From the NCBI GenBank assembly GCA_022376465.1, contig JACDTU010000013.1, positions 244,501 through 308,500 of the forward strand: 64,000 bases of DNA, read 5' to 3'. The stretch is from Cubamyces lactineus (Eukaryota; Basidiomycota; Agaricomycetes; Polyporales; Polyporaceae). Numbering within the stretch: the first letter of the stretch is position 1; each line of letters opens with the position of its first letter. Shown in pieces: positions 54,296 to 64,000 of the stretch. The notes beneath the pieces are model-generated. The model was not told where the DNA came from, ran no database searches, and was given only the letters and a program-made list of their open reading frames with translations. The translations under genes and the position numbers were made by a program.

Positions 54296-54523
54296 GTGCC
54301 CCCCCTTTAGGCACCAAGCCCTCGAAGGTGCTAGCCTGACATGTCAAACCAGGGTTCTCCAGGCCCTGGGGCTAGCTTAACCTTCTAGGACCCAGGAATG
54401 CTTTTTATAGCAGACCCCCAGAGGTTTCCCAAGCCTCTGTAAGCCACTAGTCTGGGGCCCTGTGGTGCGGAACAGAATGCAACCACCAGGGTTTGAACCA
54501 GTGACCTGGGAACCTCAGCATAC

Positions 54524-54665
54524 TGTGAGAGACCATGCCCGGACAATAACACAATCTAACAACTGGGCCAAAAGGCCACTATGCTGAGGTTATCAGCATA
54601 GTTATCCGGATCTATATAAGCAGTTCCTAATGCCATGACATGCCATTCCAGCACGGATCATGACA
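54524..54665 (-). repeat. TRIM LTR, right copy (5' LTR)
   Basis: 142 bp, followed by the second CGACC. On the minus strand the interior begins GTATGCTGAGGTTCCC and includes GGTTCAAACCC, a perfect match to a tRNA B-box, about 35 nt in. Confidence 0.92.
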
Positions 54666-55474
54666 CGACCCCAGACAACAGACGGTTGTCAAACCAAACA
54701 CCTGCTTGACGAGCCCGAACACGTCCAAAACGAGCCAAACACGGTCGAGCAAAGCAAAGCAAAGCATGTTCGAGCACGTCTCGAGCACGGTCTGACTCAA
54801 CGCACGTCAACCGTGTGAATCTGCATCGTATCAGACCAGATGGGCCCGGATGCACTCCGCAACATGTGGCATTTCACAGAGCCACGCGGAACGAAGCGTA
54901 TCAACCCGTAGTTAATTTTGACTGGGCTTCATGCACCCTCTCTCGTACGACGTCACGGCTTGCGACACTCTGTACGACACGCCTCTAGATCTCCCATGCA
55001 ACCAGAAAATCTGTTCCCATCCCACCCACATATCTTGGTCAGCAGACTCGCATCTCGTAGCTACTAGAAGGACCGTCGTCGCTGGTAGCTCCCCATGAAC
55101 TTCTGCACGAACGACATGGAAATGCCGGTCGGGATACGCTCCAACTGTGCTCCATCTGCGATAGCACATAACGCGTCTGTCTCTTCCGGCTCGGGATAAC
55201 TATCGATTCCACGCTGCAATTCGTTCGTACCGATGACCTCGATAACGCGGAGCTCATCGTCCAGGTTGTCGTTGACGATGACGCCTGTGTGTACGAGCAA
55301 CGGCGTCGCTCCCAACAACACGGTCTTCTCAGAGTCTAGCCCGGAGGACAAGGGTCGCCGTAGTCAGCACTAATATGGTCATAGCTTCGGCCTGTCAAGC
55401 TAGATTCGTCGACATTCGTTCCGCATCCCCGCCGTGTGTGTGCCGATCGTCAATCTCAGGCGCAGCGCAGGGTG
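54666..55474. other. Intergenic, with duplicated relics upstream of AKR6
   Basis: A minus-strand frame at 55064-55351 (ELRVIEVIGTNELQRGID) may be an exon of an unrecognised gene. Part of it (GACATGgAAATGCCGGTCGGGA, GATAGCACATAACGCG) recurs degenerate at about 57965-58055 upstream of AKR7, so it belongs to the duplicated block rather than to a separate intact gene. Confidence 0.4.
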
Positions 55475-55481
55475 TATATAA
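55475..55481 (+). promoter_or_regulatory. TATA box of AKR6
   Basis: TATATAA, 121 nt before the ATG. Confidence 0.55.
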
Positions 55482-55595
55482 GGCTGAACGCTGACGACAG
55501 ATGGCCTGGCAGCGATCCCACGCTCTAACTCATCCCCACTAAACCCTGCACATAGCAGCACTTTCAGCCACTACCGTTATATAGCAGCAGCAGAC

Positions 55596-57323
55596 ATGGC
55601 CCCGAAGATGGAATACGGTCAGTGCATGCTGCTCACTGCTCAGTACGCAGCGCAATGAGAGGCTTACGAAGAATGTGTATCCCATAGTGCGCCTCGGAAA
55701 CTCTGGGTTGAAGGTGTCGAAAATCATCTTGGGCTGCATGTCGTACGGCAGCCCCGAATGGCAGGGATGGGTCTTGGGCGAGGAGGAAGCGCTCAAGCAC
55801 ATCAAGTACGCGTACGACCAGGGCATTCAGACGTTTGACACAGCGAATGTAGGTGCCTTGCGTTACGCGCTGCGTTATAAGACTTTAGCTTGAGTATCAA
55901 TAGGTGTACTCGAACGGCCTCTCCGAGATCATCCTTGGCAAGGCGATCAAGAAGTTCAACCTCCCTCGCGAGGAGCTCGTCATCATGACCAAGGTACGAG
56001 GAGTGAAATCGGTAACGCGAAGTTCAACTCTTGATTTCTTGCGGGTATAGGTATACTTCCCCGTCCCGAAGAATCCGGGCGACAACGTCTTTGCTGCAGG
56101 CAAGAAGCCCGAGGACTTCGGAATCATCAACCAGAAAGGCTTGAACCGCAAGGCACGTCTTTTCTCACCATAGGCATCCACCTAATCTGATGTATTCGAG
56201 TTTCGTAGCACATCTTCGACTCCGTCAAGGCTAGTCTGCAGCGGCTTCAGGTCGACTACATCGATCTGCTCCAATGTAGGCAGCAGCGTGGTTGCTTCAC
56301 GAACGGCTCAGCTAACCTTGTTATATGTAGGCCACCGCTTTGACTACGATACGCCGATCGAGGAGACGGTACGCTTTCTCCGAGAGTTTTCGATCTCAGG
56401 CAGAGTGACTCACCCCCGGTAACGCAGATGCAAGCGCTGCACGATGTTGTGAAGGCAGGATACGTGCGGTACATCGGCATGAGCTCTTGCTACGCGTACC
56501 AGTGTGAGTGCCTTTCCACACAGAGGTGACCTAATCGGAGCTAAAATCTGACGCGTTTGGGATAGTCCACCAAATGCAGCGTAAGCCTCGCGCTATACCT
56601 CCAAGCAAGCTGCCGTCTAACGCGGTGCCACAGAATATGCCATCTCGAACAACCTCACTCCCTTCATCTCCATGCAGAACCACTACAGCTTGATCTACCG
56701 CGAGGAGGAGCGTGAGATGTTCCCCACGCTCAAGGTCAGTGTCCCCTGCCTAAGAGCCGCTGCACAGAATACTCACTGAAAATGCAGCACTTCGGCGTTG
56801 GGTCTATCCCCTGGTCGCCTCTTGCCCGTGGCCTGCTCACGCACCCGCTCAACACGGAGACCGTGCGCTCCAAGACGGATGCGTACGTCACTTTCTTCGC
56901 AACTCTCCACGCTTGCGATGCTGACCTCGGAGTATAGGTACCTGAAGATCTACAACATTCCCTCTATCCCTGCGATCGTTAGCCGGTAAGCATCGCAACC
57001 CCGTCCAGGGCGCGGTTTACTAAAAGACGGATCCAGCGTCGAGGAGCTCGCGAAGAAGAAGAACGCGAGCATGGCGCAGATCGCGACTGCGTGGATCCTC
57101 GCCAAGCCCGGCGTCACCGCGCCCATCATCGGCACCACCAGCCTCAAGAACCTAGAGGACATCCTCGGTAAGCCCTCTGAACCACATCGTCATAATACGC
57201 ACAGAGGTAATGGCTGACGCGTTCGAACGTACTGCAGGCGCGCTGGACGTGAAGCTGACGGAGGAGGAGATCAAGTACCTCGAGGAACCGTACCAGCCGG
57301 TGGGCATCATCGGCCACTCCTGA
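55596..57323 (+). CDS. Aldo-keto reductase, aryl-alcohol dehydrogenase type (AKR6)
   Basis: Starts MAPKMEY. Asp (TFDTAN), Tyr (VYSNGLSE), Lys (VIMTK) and His (CHRFDYD) are present. It has no intron between IKYA and YDQGIQTF, unlike AKR1-5, but has one inside PTLK|HFGVGS. Micro-exon 56566-56580 (FHQMQ). Loop after MTK: VYFPVPKNPGDNVFAAGKKP. Second loop: TETVRSKTD...YLKIYNIPSIPAIVSR. Ends VGIIGHS. AKR7 shares all of these traits, so the two are the youngest pair. Confidence 0.93.
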
Positions 57324-58282
57324 AGCCGCTGCTTGAGATGCTATACCCGCGAATGCGAAGGGGGGTTGTATAATATCCAGAACATACTTGAATGTATAAC
57401 ATTGTGAGGACGTCTACACGTACCGGTACGGAGCCCCTGCGCGTGGATTCGTTCCATAGACGGTTTGTCAACTCAAGCCGAGCTGTGTCGCGCTGCAGAT
57501 AGTATTCCTCACGTCGGTGCCAGACTCCGACGAGGATGCGCGAGCTTGGCAAACAATGCTTCGCTCTACAACGCATACACCTGCTGGATATGTGGCTGAG
57601 CCTCTGAGGGGGCGCAGATCGCCGAGCCCGATCACGCCCATCAAACGTAGGCGGGTGACTTGTCAATCTCGATTCGGAACTCCTCCTTTCCTTGACCACC
57701 GTCATGGCAGTGCCATCGAGCTGCAGCCTCGGGAAGCCGATGATTCCGTGCTGCGCTCGCAAGCGTCGGTCATGGTACTCTCAACATTCGCTGGTGGATT
57801 CTGCTATTGCTCTCACAATGGCTGACTTCCGTCGAAACCAGTAGATAGCACCCATCCTACTTGCCGCAAGCCCAAGTCAGCAGGTTCGCGACTTCTCGTG
57901 CTGAGATAAATAGGACACTGGCATGAGCTACGAATGTTGGCGATTCTACACGTTAGAATTTTCTCTCGAAGACATGCAAATGCCGGTCGGGACATATCCT
58001 CCACTGCCCTCCAGCTACTCCATCTATCTTCGTCTACGATAGCACATAACGCGCCTGGTTCCTGTGGGACAGCATTGTTATCGGCCGCGGCTTAAGCTGT
58101 AGCCTTGCTGCATCTGTGACGTGGGTCCTTTCTTCCAGATTACATGCTGAATGACGCATGCATACTATGCGAGCATCGGAACTGCTCGAGTGCCAGTGAC
58201 GAGGGTAAATGCTCAGTCGACAATGAATGCGTTTTTGTGCCGTGCGCGAGATAGCGGCCATCGCGTTCAGTTTCCACACGCA
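57324..58282. other. Intergenic between AKR6 and AKR7
   Basis: Contains the degenerate copies of the AKR5- and AKR6-flanking segments named above. No separate gene is supported. Confidence 0.4.
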
Positions 58283-58288
58283 TATAAA
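58283..58288 (+). promoter_or_regulatory. TATA box of AKR7
   Basis: CATATAAAG, 122 nt before the ATG, at nearly the same distance as in AKR6. Confidence 0.55.
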
Positions 58289-58404
58289 GTCGCTTGATGG
58301 GCATCCTAGCAGATGCGTCGCGACGTAATCCCCAGGCTCATCCCCGTTCCCACTAATCACACAGTCGCGCTTTTCAGCCTCTTCTACCACAAGTGACAGC
58401 AGAT

Positions 58405-60194
58405 ATGGCTCCGAAGATGGAATACGGTGAGTCTACCATGCATCTCCATTCCGGTACGTAGGGCACTGCTCATCGAGGATCTCGTTCGCCGCAGTTCGCC
58501 TCGGAAACTCGGGGCTGAAGGTGTCGAAGATCATCTTGGGCTGCATGTCGTACGGCAGCCAGGAATGGTACAAGTGGGTCCTTGGCGAGGAGGAGGCGAT
58601 CAAACACATCAAGTACGCATACGAGCAGGGTATCCAGACGTTTGATACGGCGAACGTAAGCTCCTTGACACTTGTGTTCACGTCGATATTGCGCGCCAGA
58701 CCAGCTTACATCGAGGATCGTTAGATGTATTCGAACGGACTCTCCGAAGTCATCCTTGGCAAGGCGATCAAGCAACTGAATCTCCCTCGCGAGGAGCTCG
58801 TCATTATGACCAAGGTCTGCTCGTATATTGCTAGTTGCGTGACATCCCTTGCCTTACTTTGATTCTCGTGGATGCAGGTATACTTCCCGGTCCCGAAGGG
58901 CCCGGGCGACAGGCCCCTGGCCCCAGGAAATACCCCCCTGGACTTTGGTATCATCAACCAAATGGGCCTAAACCGCAAGGTGCGTTCTACCATCAGTACT
59001 TCTAACGTGCACGTCGGTCCTCACGCGCGCCATCTGCGACAGCACATCTTCGATTCCGTCAAGGCCAGTTTGCAGCGGCTGCAGCTCGACTACATCGACC
59101 TCCTTCAGTGTATGTAGATAGGAGTGTCATGGGGCCCATGCGCAGTTCGCTGAAATTCCTCGACGTAGGCCACCGTTTCGACTACGGCACACCTATTGAG
59201 GAGACGGTGCGCTGTTCTCGCCTGTTATACACTCGAAATGTTTACGACTGAGCATTGACAAACAACGTAGATGCAAGCTCTTCACGACGTAGTCAAGGCC
59301 GGTTACGTGCGGTACATTGGCATGAGCTCTTGCTATGCTTATCAGTGTGAGCACCCCACATGCCGTCGTCATGCTACTCAGCGGAATCTGACCATGACTC
59401 TGGCAGTCCAACAGATGCAGCGTAAGACGCGTGTAACTGATTGGAGCGGAGGGTCTACCTAACACGCTACTGCTGCAGAATACGCCATCGCGAACAACCT
59501 GACGCCGTTCATCTCCATGCAGAACCACTACAACCTGCTCTATCGCGAAGAAGAGCGCGAGATGTTCCCTACTCTCAAGGTACATCTCTGCAATGACTCG
59601 CTATCCGAGTACTCCACGAAGTACTCACTGTGGGTGTAGCACTTCGGGGTTGGGTCCATTCCTTGGTCGTCACTCGCTCGCGGTCTACTTGCGCACCCCC
59701 TCGATACCGAGACCCTGCGTTCGCAGACGGATGGGTCAGTCGCTTTCGTCAAGTTGTACCACATCGCTTCGCTCATCTCGACGCACAGGTACCTTCAAAT
59801 GTACAATATCCCTGCTGTCCCCGCAATCATCGGTCGGTATGTAGTAGCCACCGATTGATCTGGTGATATGGCGTATAATGCTAAGCGCTCCCCAGCGTCG
59901 AGGAGCTCTCCAAGAAGAGAGGTGTCAGCATGGCTCAGATCGCCACCGCGTGGATCCTCTCCAAGCCAGGCGTCACCGCACCTATCGTTGGTACCACTAG
60001 TCTGAAGAACCTAGAGGACATCATTGGTGAGCGTTTTCCGAACGGGCATGGTCTGCTACATACGCTGATCGCTCTCTTTGCTGCATTGCAACCCGTTACT
60101 CATGGTAGGAGCGCTGAGCGTGAAGCTGACTGAGGAGGAAATCAAGTACCTCGAGGAGCCGTACCAGCCCGTGGGAATACTTGGCCACTCGTAA
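58405..60194 (+). CDS. Aldo-keto reductase, aryl-alcohol dehydrogenase type (AKR7)
   Basis: Starts MAPKMEY. Asp (TFDTAN), Lys (VIMTK) and His (CHRFDYG) are as in AKR6. The exon carrying the catalytic Tyr begins MYSNGLSE instead of VYSNGLSE. No intron in IKYA-YEQG; an intron is present in PTLK|HFGVGS. Micro-exon 59407-59421 (FQQMQ). Loop after [23 protein letters not shown], the most proline-rich. Second loop: TETLRSQTD...[16 protein letters not shown]. Ends VGILGHS. Confidence 0.93.
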
Positions 60195-61397
60195 GGCCTT
60201 AAGGCCAAAGGCTTATGTAAATGCCATACCCGCGCAAGACTGTAACTATGATGTACTATCTGTCTCGGACGAGATGTATCATGCCCGAACCATGACCAAG
60301 CCTGCAAGACTGGATGTACGACGTCGCGAAATCCTTGGATATGGGTCACAATGCTCCTTCGACTTGTTCCGCATACTGAGGCTTTGTCAACTTCCGTATT
60401 CTTCAGCATTCGACAAGGACTGCTGAGAGTTTCCTCTGCTGACTGCGGCTCCCCACAACTGCATGAGCGATTTTGGACCCCCCCTCTCTCGGCTTGAAGC
60501 CTGGCAAGGCCCTCATTAAGTATTCGTCGGCATCGCAGGTTGGCGCAGGAGCAGAGACGTCCGTCTGAGGACCCTGAGGCTGTCGAGCACGCCGCCGCGC
60601 GGGACGTCAATCGGCTGCAAGAAACAAGAGGTCACCGCTTGTAAGAAAACTTATGAAGCTGTATATGATACTCACGCGTGTAGAGCGGGGCATCGCAACT
60701 ACAGCGGGACGCAGGAGGATGACTGGGGCGTAAGATTGAGACAGAGGTTGGAGACACAAGCTGTTATGCAGTTTGAACTCTGCCTGCAAGTGTGACTGAC
60801 GCGTCCAAGTCTGAGCTTCGGCGCCTAATCAATGACTGGATAAACATGTTCCTACGACTCGCATGTTCCATAGCCTGCTCATATAGTGAGACAATGAACT
60901 CAACATCACGCATGTAAAACATGCGTTCCCTATTTGTATGAAGTTTCTTGTATCTGCACGCAAGTGCGCCCACTGCGAGCGCCTATCGGCAATAGGCGCT
61001 TCGCCATGCCCCTAAGCGCTTTTCGACGGCAGTGTATATGAACCTATTCGACGCGTTCTTCAACGCGTAATTACGTCTCTGTGAAGTCATGAACGAAGTA
61101 TAAGAATTCGGCCTTGCAAGCTACTCACTCTGATCATCCCTCGAACTTCGGAGCAACAATGCAGTCTATGTCAGCGCCGCTTTCTCATATCAGTTATTCC
61201 ACAGAATTGATTACAACCGACGTCATACGTGTATATATACTTAGTGTTTCGACTGTGTTCCAAGCAAATCCTAGGATCTTAGTCAGACTCCAACATCCGT
61301 GGCTGGCTATAAGTATCGAGCGTACCTTGTACCTTGCCATCGTGTACCCGTAGCATCGCTCGTCCAGTTGCAGCCGATATTATCAAAGTGCAATTCC
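60195..61397. other. Intergenic between AKR7 and the SDR gene
   Basis: Nothing with coding character on either strand; no repeat recognised. Confidence 0.4.
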
Positions 61398-62655
61398 ATG
61401 GCGTCCCCCGAGGTGATCTTCCCTCTCCAGGGCAAACTCGCCCTCATAACCGGCTGCACGTACGTCCATCCAACATTCCCGCATGACGTTCGTCTCTTCG
61501 TAGCGCGCTGAGAGAGATTCTTGCTTGGTCCGACACAACTGCTCAGTGGGGGCATAGGCCAGGCCACTGCACGCGCCTTCGCACGGAGCGGCTGCTCCAT
61601 CGCCGTCCATCACTCATCAGCGAAATCCAAGTCCAAAGCGGACGCCCTCGTCGCGGAGCTCGTCACACTCGCCCCTGGGGTCAAAGCCGCCGCGTTTGAG
61701 GCGGATCTGTCCACGTACGAGAACGCGCGGAAGCTGTACGACGACGTCGTTGCCGTCCTCGGCGCCCCCGACATCCTCTTCAGCAACCATGGCGTGACCG
61801 GACCCAGGATCGGTCCGGAGGGCGACATGCAGGAGGTGAGCGCGGAGGTCTTCGAGGAGATATGGCGTACCAATGCCGGAACGCATTATGTTGTAAGTTT
61901 GAGCGTAGGGATTGCACGACATGTGTAGACCTTGGAGTGTTGATATCGACGCCTGATCTGCCTAGCTCGCACAAAAGTGCCTGCCGCATATGCAGCAGCA
62001 ACAATGGGGCCGTATCATCTTCACGTCGAGGTGAGGCGTACTCATCTTCCAGACTCTCCAACCCCGCACTGAGATCCGGATGGATCACAGTGTCGCCGCA
62101 GGAACCGGTGGAGTAATCGGTCCCCAGTACGCTTCTTCAAAGTCGGCACTACATGGTCTTATCCACTGGCTGTCGTTGCGATACTGCAAAGAAGGCATTG
62201 TAAGCAAGTCGCGCGACCGGCCGCAGTTGCTCGCCCACTCACGCGGTCACTGATTGCAGCTCACGAACGGAGTCGCTCCAGCCTTGATTGAGGGTACGCG
62301 TACCGCTGTCGGATGCACGAGTGCCGTTACTAATCATGTGCTGCACAATACCAGATACGGAGATGATGAAGAATCCATCCGAGGCCGTCAGGGTCAGTCT
62401 CCGGTTTCTATGCTGTGCTCGTCTGGTGGCTTGATGACGTTCACGGGATACCAACAGAGTAAGATCCCCATTGGGAGACTCGGCAAACCAGACGAGATCG
62501 CACAGATCGTGCTCATGCTGGCTACCAATGGCTATATGACCAACAAGGTGAGCGACCCGTACGTTTTCCCACGTAGAAGACAAGACTCACCCGTTGGATA
62601 TACCCTTCAGATTCTCGTTGCGGACGGCGGCTGGACTAACGGTGGTGGATTCTGA
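61398..62655 (+). CDS. Short-chain dehydrogenase/reductase (3-oxoacyl-ACP reductase-like)
   Basis: Exons start at 61398, 61547, 61966, 62091, 62260, about 62352, 62460 and 62611; joined they give a classical ~260-residue SDR. The Rossmann motif spans the first intron (ITGC|TGGIGQATARAFA). Then come FEADLS, SNHGVTG (active-site Asn), IIFTSS|VAAG (active-site Ser region), QYASSKSALHG (Tyr-x-x-x-Lys) and NGVAPALIE. The end IPIGRLGKPDEIAQIVLML...VADGGWTNGGG is the usual FabG-like tail. It would reduce a carbonyl with NAD(P)H. Substrate unknown. Plus strand, like the AKR array. Confidence 0.9.
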
Positions 62656-62927
62656 GCTGTCTCACCGCACAGACAACGCTCCTCACAGGTCAGCAAACCA
62701 AGTCCTGATCAGCGATGGTATTATATGACGATGCGAGCAGTAATCGATACAGTGAAGATAGCATGAGTGCAGGTGGTATACGCAATAATTGTACAATACC
62801 TATACGGCACGGAACAGATTCCATTATGAGGACCACCGAAATGAGCGACGAGCGAAAGCGAATGGAGAGCAGCGTCAAGCAAAGTCATACGTATATGGGG
62901 TAAGGAGGGATTCACCCTCTGGGACGA
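62656..62927. other. Convergent 3' intergenic region
   Basis: 272 nt between the SDR stop and the stop of the minus-strand coiled-coil gene; no feature seen. Confidence 0.4.
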
Positions 62928-64000
62928 TTACTTGTTCCCGGGTGCTGGGGAACCCTTGCCCGGGGTCTTCAGTCCGGCGGTTTCGATTATCTCGTTGAGA
63001 GTTTGTATGCGCTTCTGTGCCAGCTCGATCTGCCGTTGATACGATCTGTTACGCGGTTAATGTCATTATCAACAGGATCTCAACGGCGATAGGCGAATGA
63101 AACGTACTTCATCTGGTTTTCGAGTTCCAGAGCACGCTCCTTGCCGCCCTGCCTCTCCCGCTTGAACTTCTCCTCGGCCGCCTTGAGGCGTTTCTCGTAT
63201 TCCTGTACGCGAGCCTCCCACTTGTTGTCTGCAACGGTGGTCTTCTGGTTCACAGCGGTGAGTTTCTCTTCCGACGCAAGCAGCTGGTTCTGCAGGTTGA
63301 TCGCACGGCGCTCTGCGTTCTGCGCGCGTGCGGTGAGCGCACGGATCTCCATCGAGTCCGCTTGGTTGCCCTTGCGGGTGACGACGTGCGATTGTAGCGC
63401 TGCATTCGTCGCCTGTGCATCTTTCGGTCAGCCACCATTCTCGTCGAAACAGCTAGGATTCACAACGTGCCTGTAACGCCTCAATCTCGCCCTCCTTTGC
63501 GCTCAGCTTCTTGCGCCACAGCGCCTTAGCCTCCGCGAGCGCCTTCACGCTGGACTCGAACTTGTCGATCTGCTTCCAGCGGAGGTCTAGCTGCTTCCGC
63601 ATGTCGTTGAGTCTGTCGGTGTAGCGCTGCTCTGCTTCCTTCGTGCGCCTCTCAAAGTCAGTCTGGATCTGGCTGAGCGCTTTGAGACGGGTGATGAGGT
63701 TGTCGTGGAAGACGCTGAAGTTCGTGAAGGGCTTCGTCTCTGCTTGCCCGTGCTTCTTCTGTACGAGTTGGTCAGTATCATCGAAGCAGATAGATAAGCC
63801 CCTATGGAATGCTCACGGGTGTCTTGTCGACGCCGACGATCTTGTCCATGTACTGGTAGATCGTCAAGAGCAGAGTGTTACGCTCCGTCAACTGATCCCT
63901 GTACTGCGCCTCCGCAGAAAGCAATGCACGCTGGTCCTTCGACAAGCGCTGTTCCAATTCTGCGATACGCGTACGAAGGCTCGCAGTCTCAGACTCAGCC
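62928..64000 (-). CDS. Coiled-coil protein, C-terminal part (runs off the window)
   Basis: Exons, minus strand: off-window to 63817, 63758-63471, 63412-63108 and 63045-62928. The second intron uses a GC donor (CAG|GCACGT). Nearly the whole visible protein is heptad-rich: LRTRIAELEQRLSKDQRALLSAEAQYRDQL, then ITRLKALSQIQTDFERRTKEAEQRY, a Trp-containing LRWKQIDKFESSVKALAEAKALWRKKL, and a long helix to LELENQMK|SYQRQIELAQKRI. It ends with a short LKTPGKGSPAPGNK tail. One non-helical block (TIYQYMDKIVGVDKTPKKHGQAETKPFTNFSVF) may be conserved. A cytoskeletal or spindle-pole role is possible but I cannot name the family. Confidence 0.75.

Larger units (their letters stand above)
54154..54665 (-). 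mobile_element. TRIM-type miniature LTR retrotransposon, 512 bp
   Basis: Two identical 142-bp direct repeats (54154-54295 and 54524-54665) with TGTGAGAGACC...GATCATGACA ends flank a 228-bp interior without coding capacity. The 5-bp sequence CGACC stands immediately outside both ends (54149-54153 and 54666-54670), a perfect target-site duplication. On the minus strand AAAGGGGGGGGCAC precedes the left repeat like a polypurine tract, so the element is probably oriented minus. Identical LTRs imply a recent insertion. It must be mobilised in trans. Confidence 0.92.

Noticed and set aside
60056..60610. Minus-strand 184-codon frame behind AKR7
   Set aside because: Cys/Ser/Arg-rich, overlaps AKR7's last exons, no motif and no splice support.

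Overview
This window is eukaryotic and almost certainly from an Agaricomycete (mushroom-forming basidiomycete, plausibly a white-rot fungus). The evidence is genes with many 45-65 nt GT-AG introns, a KDZ DNA transposon carrying a TET/JBP oxygenase gene, chromodomain Ty3/gypsy elements, and a tandem array of aryl-alcohol-dehydrogenase-type aldo-keto reductases (AKRs), a family typical of lignin degraders. No CRISPR array, bacterial operon, rRNA or complete tRNA was seen.

Layout. 1-4314: sparse host DNA with two weakly supported minus-strand genes (a hypothetical protein, and a DUF6593-like protein). 4315-37467: a nest of mobile elements. Ty3/gypsy A (minus) is cut by a C-family LTR element (C1, minus). 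C1 is cut by Ty3/gypsy B (minus, 7429-15229), and B's 5' LTR is cut by a second C-family element (C2, plus), whose pol stops at the edge of a 13-kb KDZ transposon (19244-32228). To the right lie the gag of another element (D, minus) with an LTR rich in heat-shock-element motifs, a frameshifted hypothetical ORF, and a third C-family 3' end (C3). C3 interrupts a secreted GDSL/CE16-type esterase gene, of which only the N-terminal part remains.

The KDZ transposon looks complete. It has ~317 bp terminal inverted repeats, a CxC-domain KDZ transposase with all three catalytic acidic residues, a TET/JBP 2OG-Fe(II) dioxygenase with an intact active site, a small acidic unknown protein, a protein with two viroplasmin-like folds, and a long basidiomycete KDZ-companion protein ending in a basic nuclear signal. 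A 494-bp foldback element sits inside it. Four of the genes form two divergent pairs, each with a 214-nt gap.

Ty3/gypsy B carries an extra gene on the opposite strand between pol and the 3' LTR. It has its own TATA box, two GT-AG introns readable only on that strand, a Cys-rich cluster and long charged segments. An intron-bearing accessory gene is compatible with retrotransposition only when it is antisense to the genomic RNA, so this is the most unusual system in the window.

37968-60194: seven plus-strand AKR genes in tandem (called AKR1-7 here), two decayed copies, and a 512-bp TRIM-type mini-retrotransposon with identical LTRs and a perfect 5-bp target duplication. All seven genes share a 15-nt micro-exon, but they differ in which other introns they keep. 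61398-62655: a short-chain dehydrogenase/reductase. 62928-64000: the 3' part of a minus-strand coiled-coil protein gene running off the window. Exon boundaries were derived by hand from splice consensus and reading frame; no search was run.
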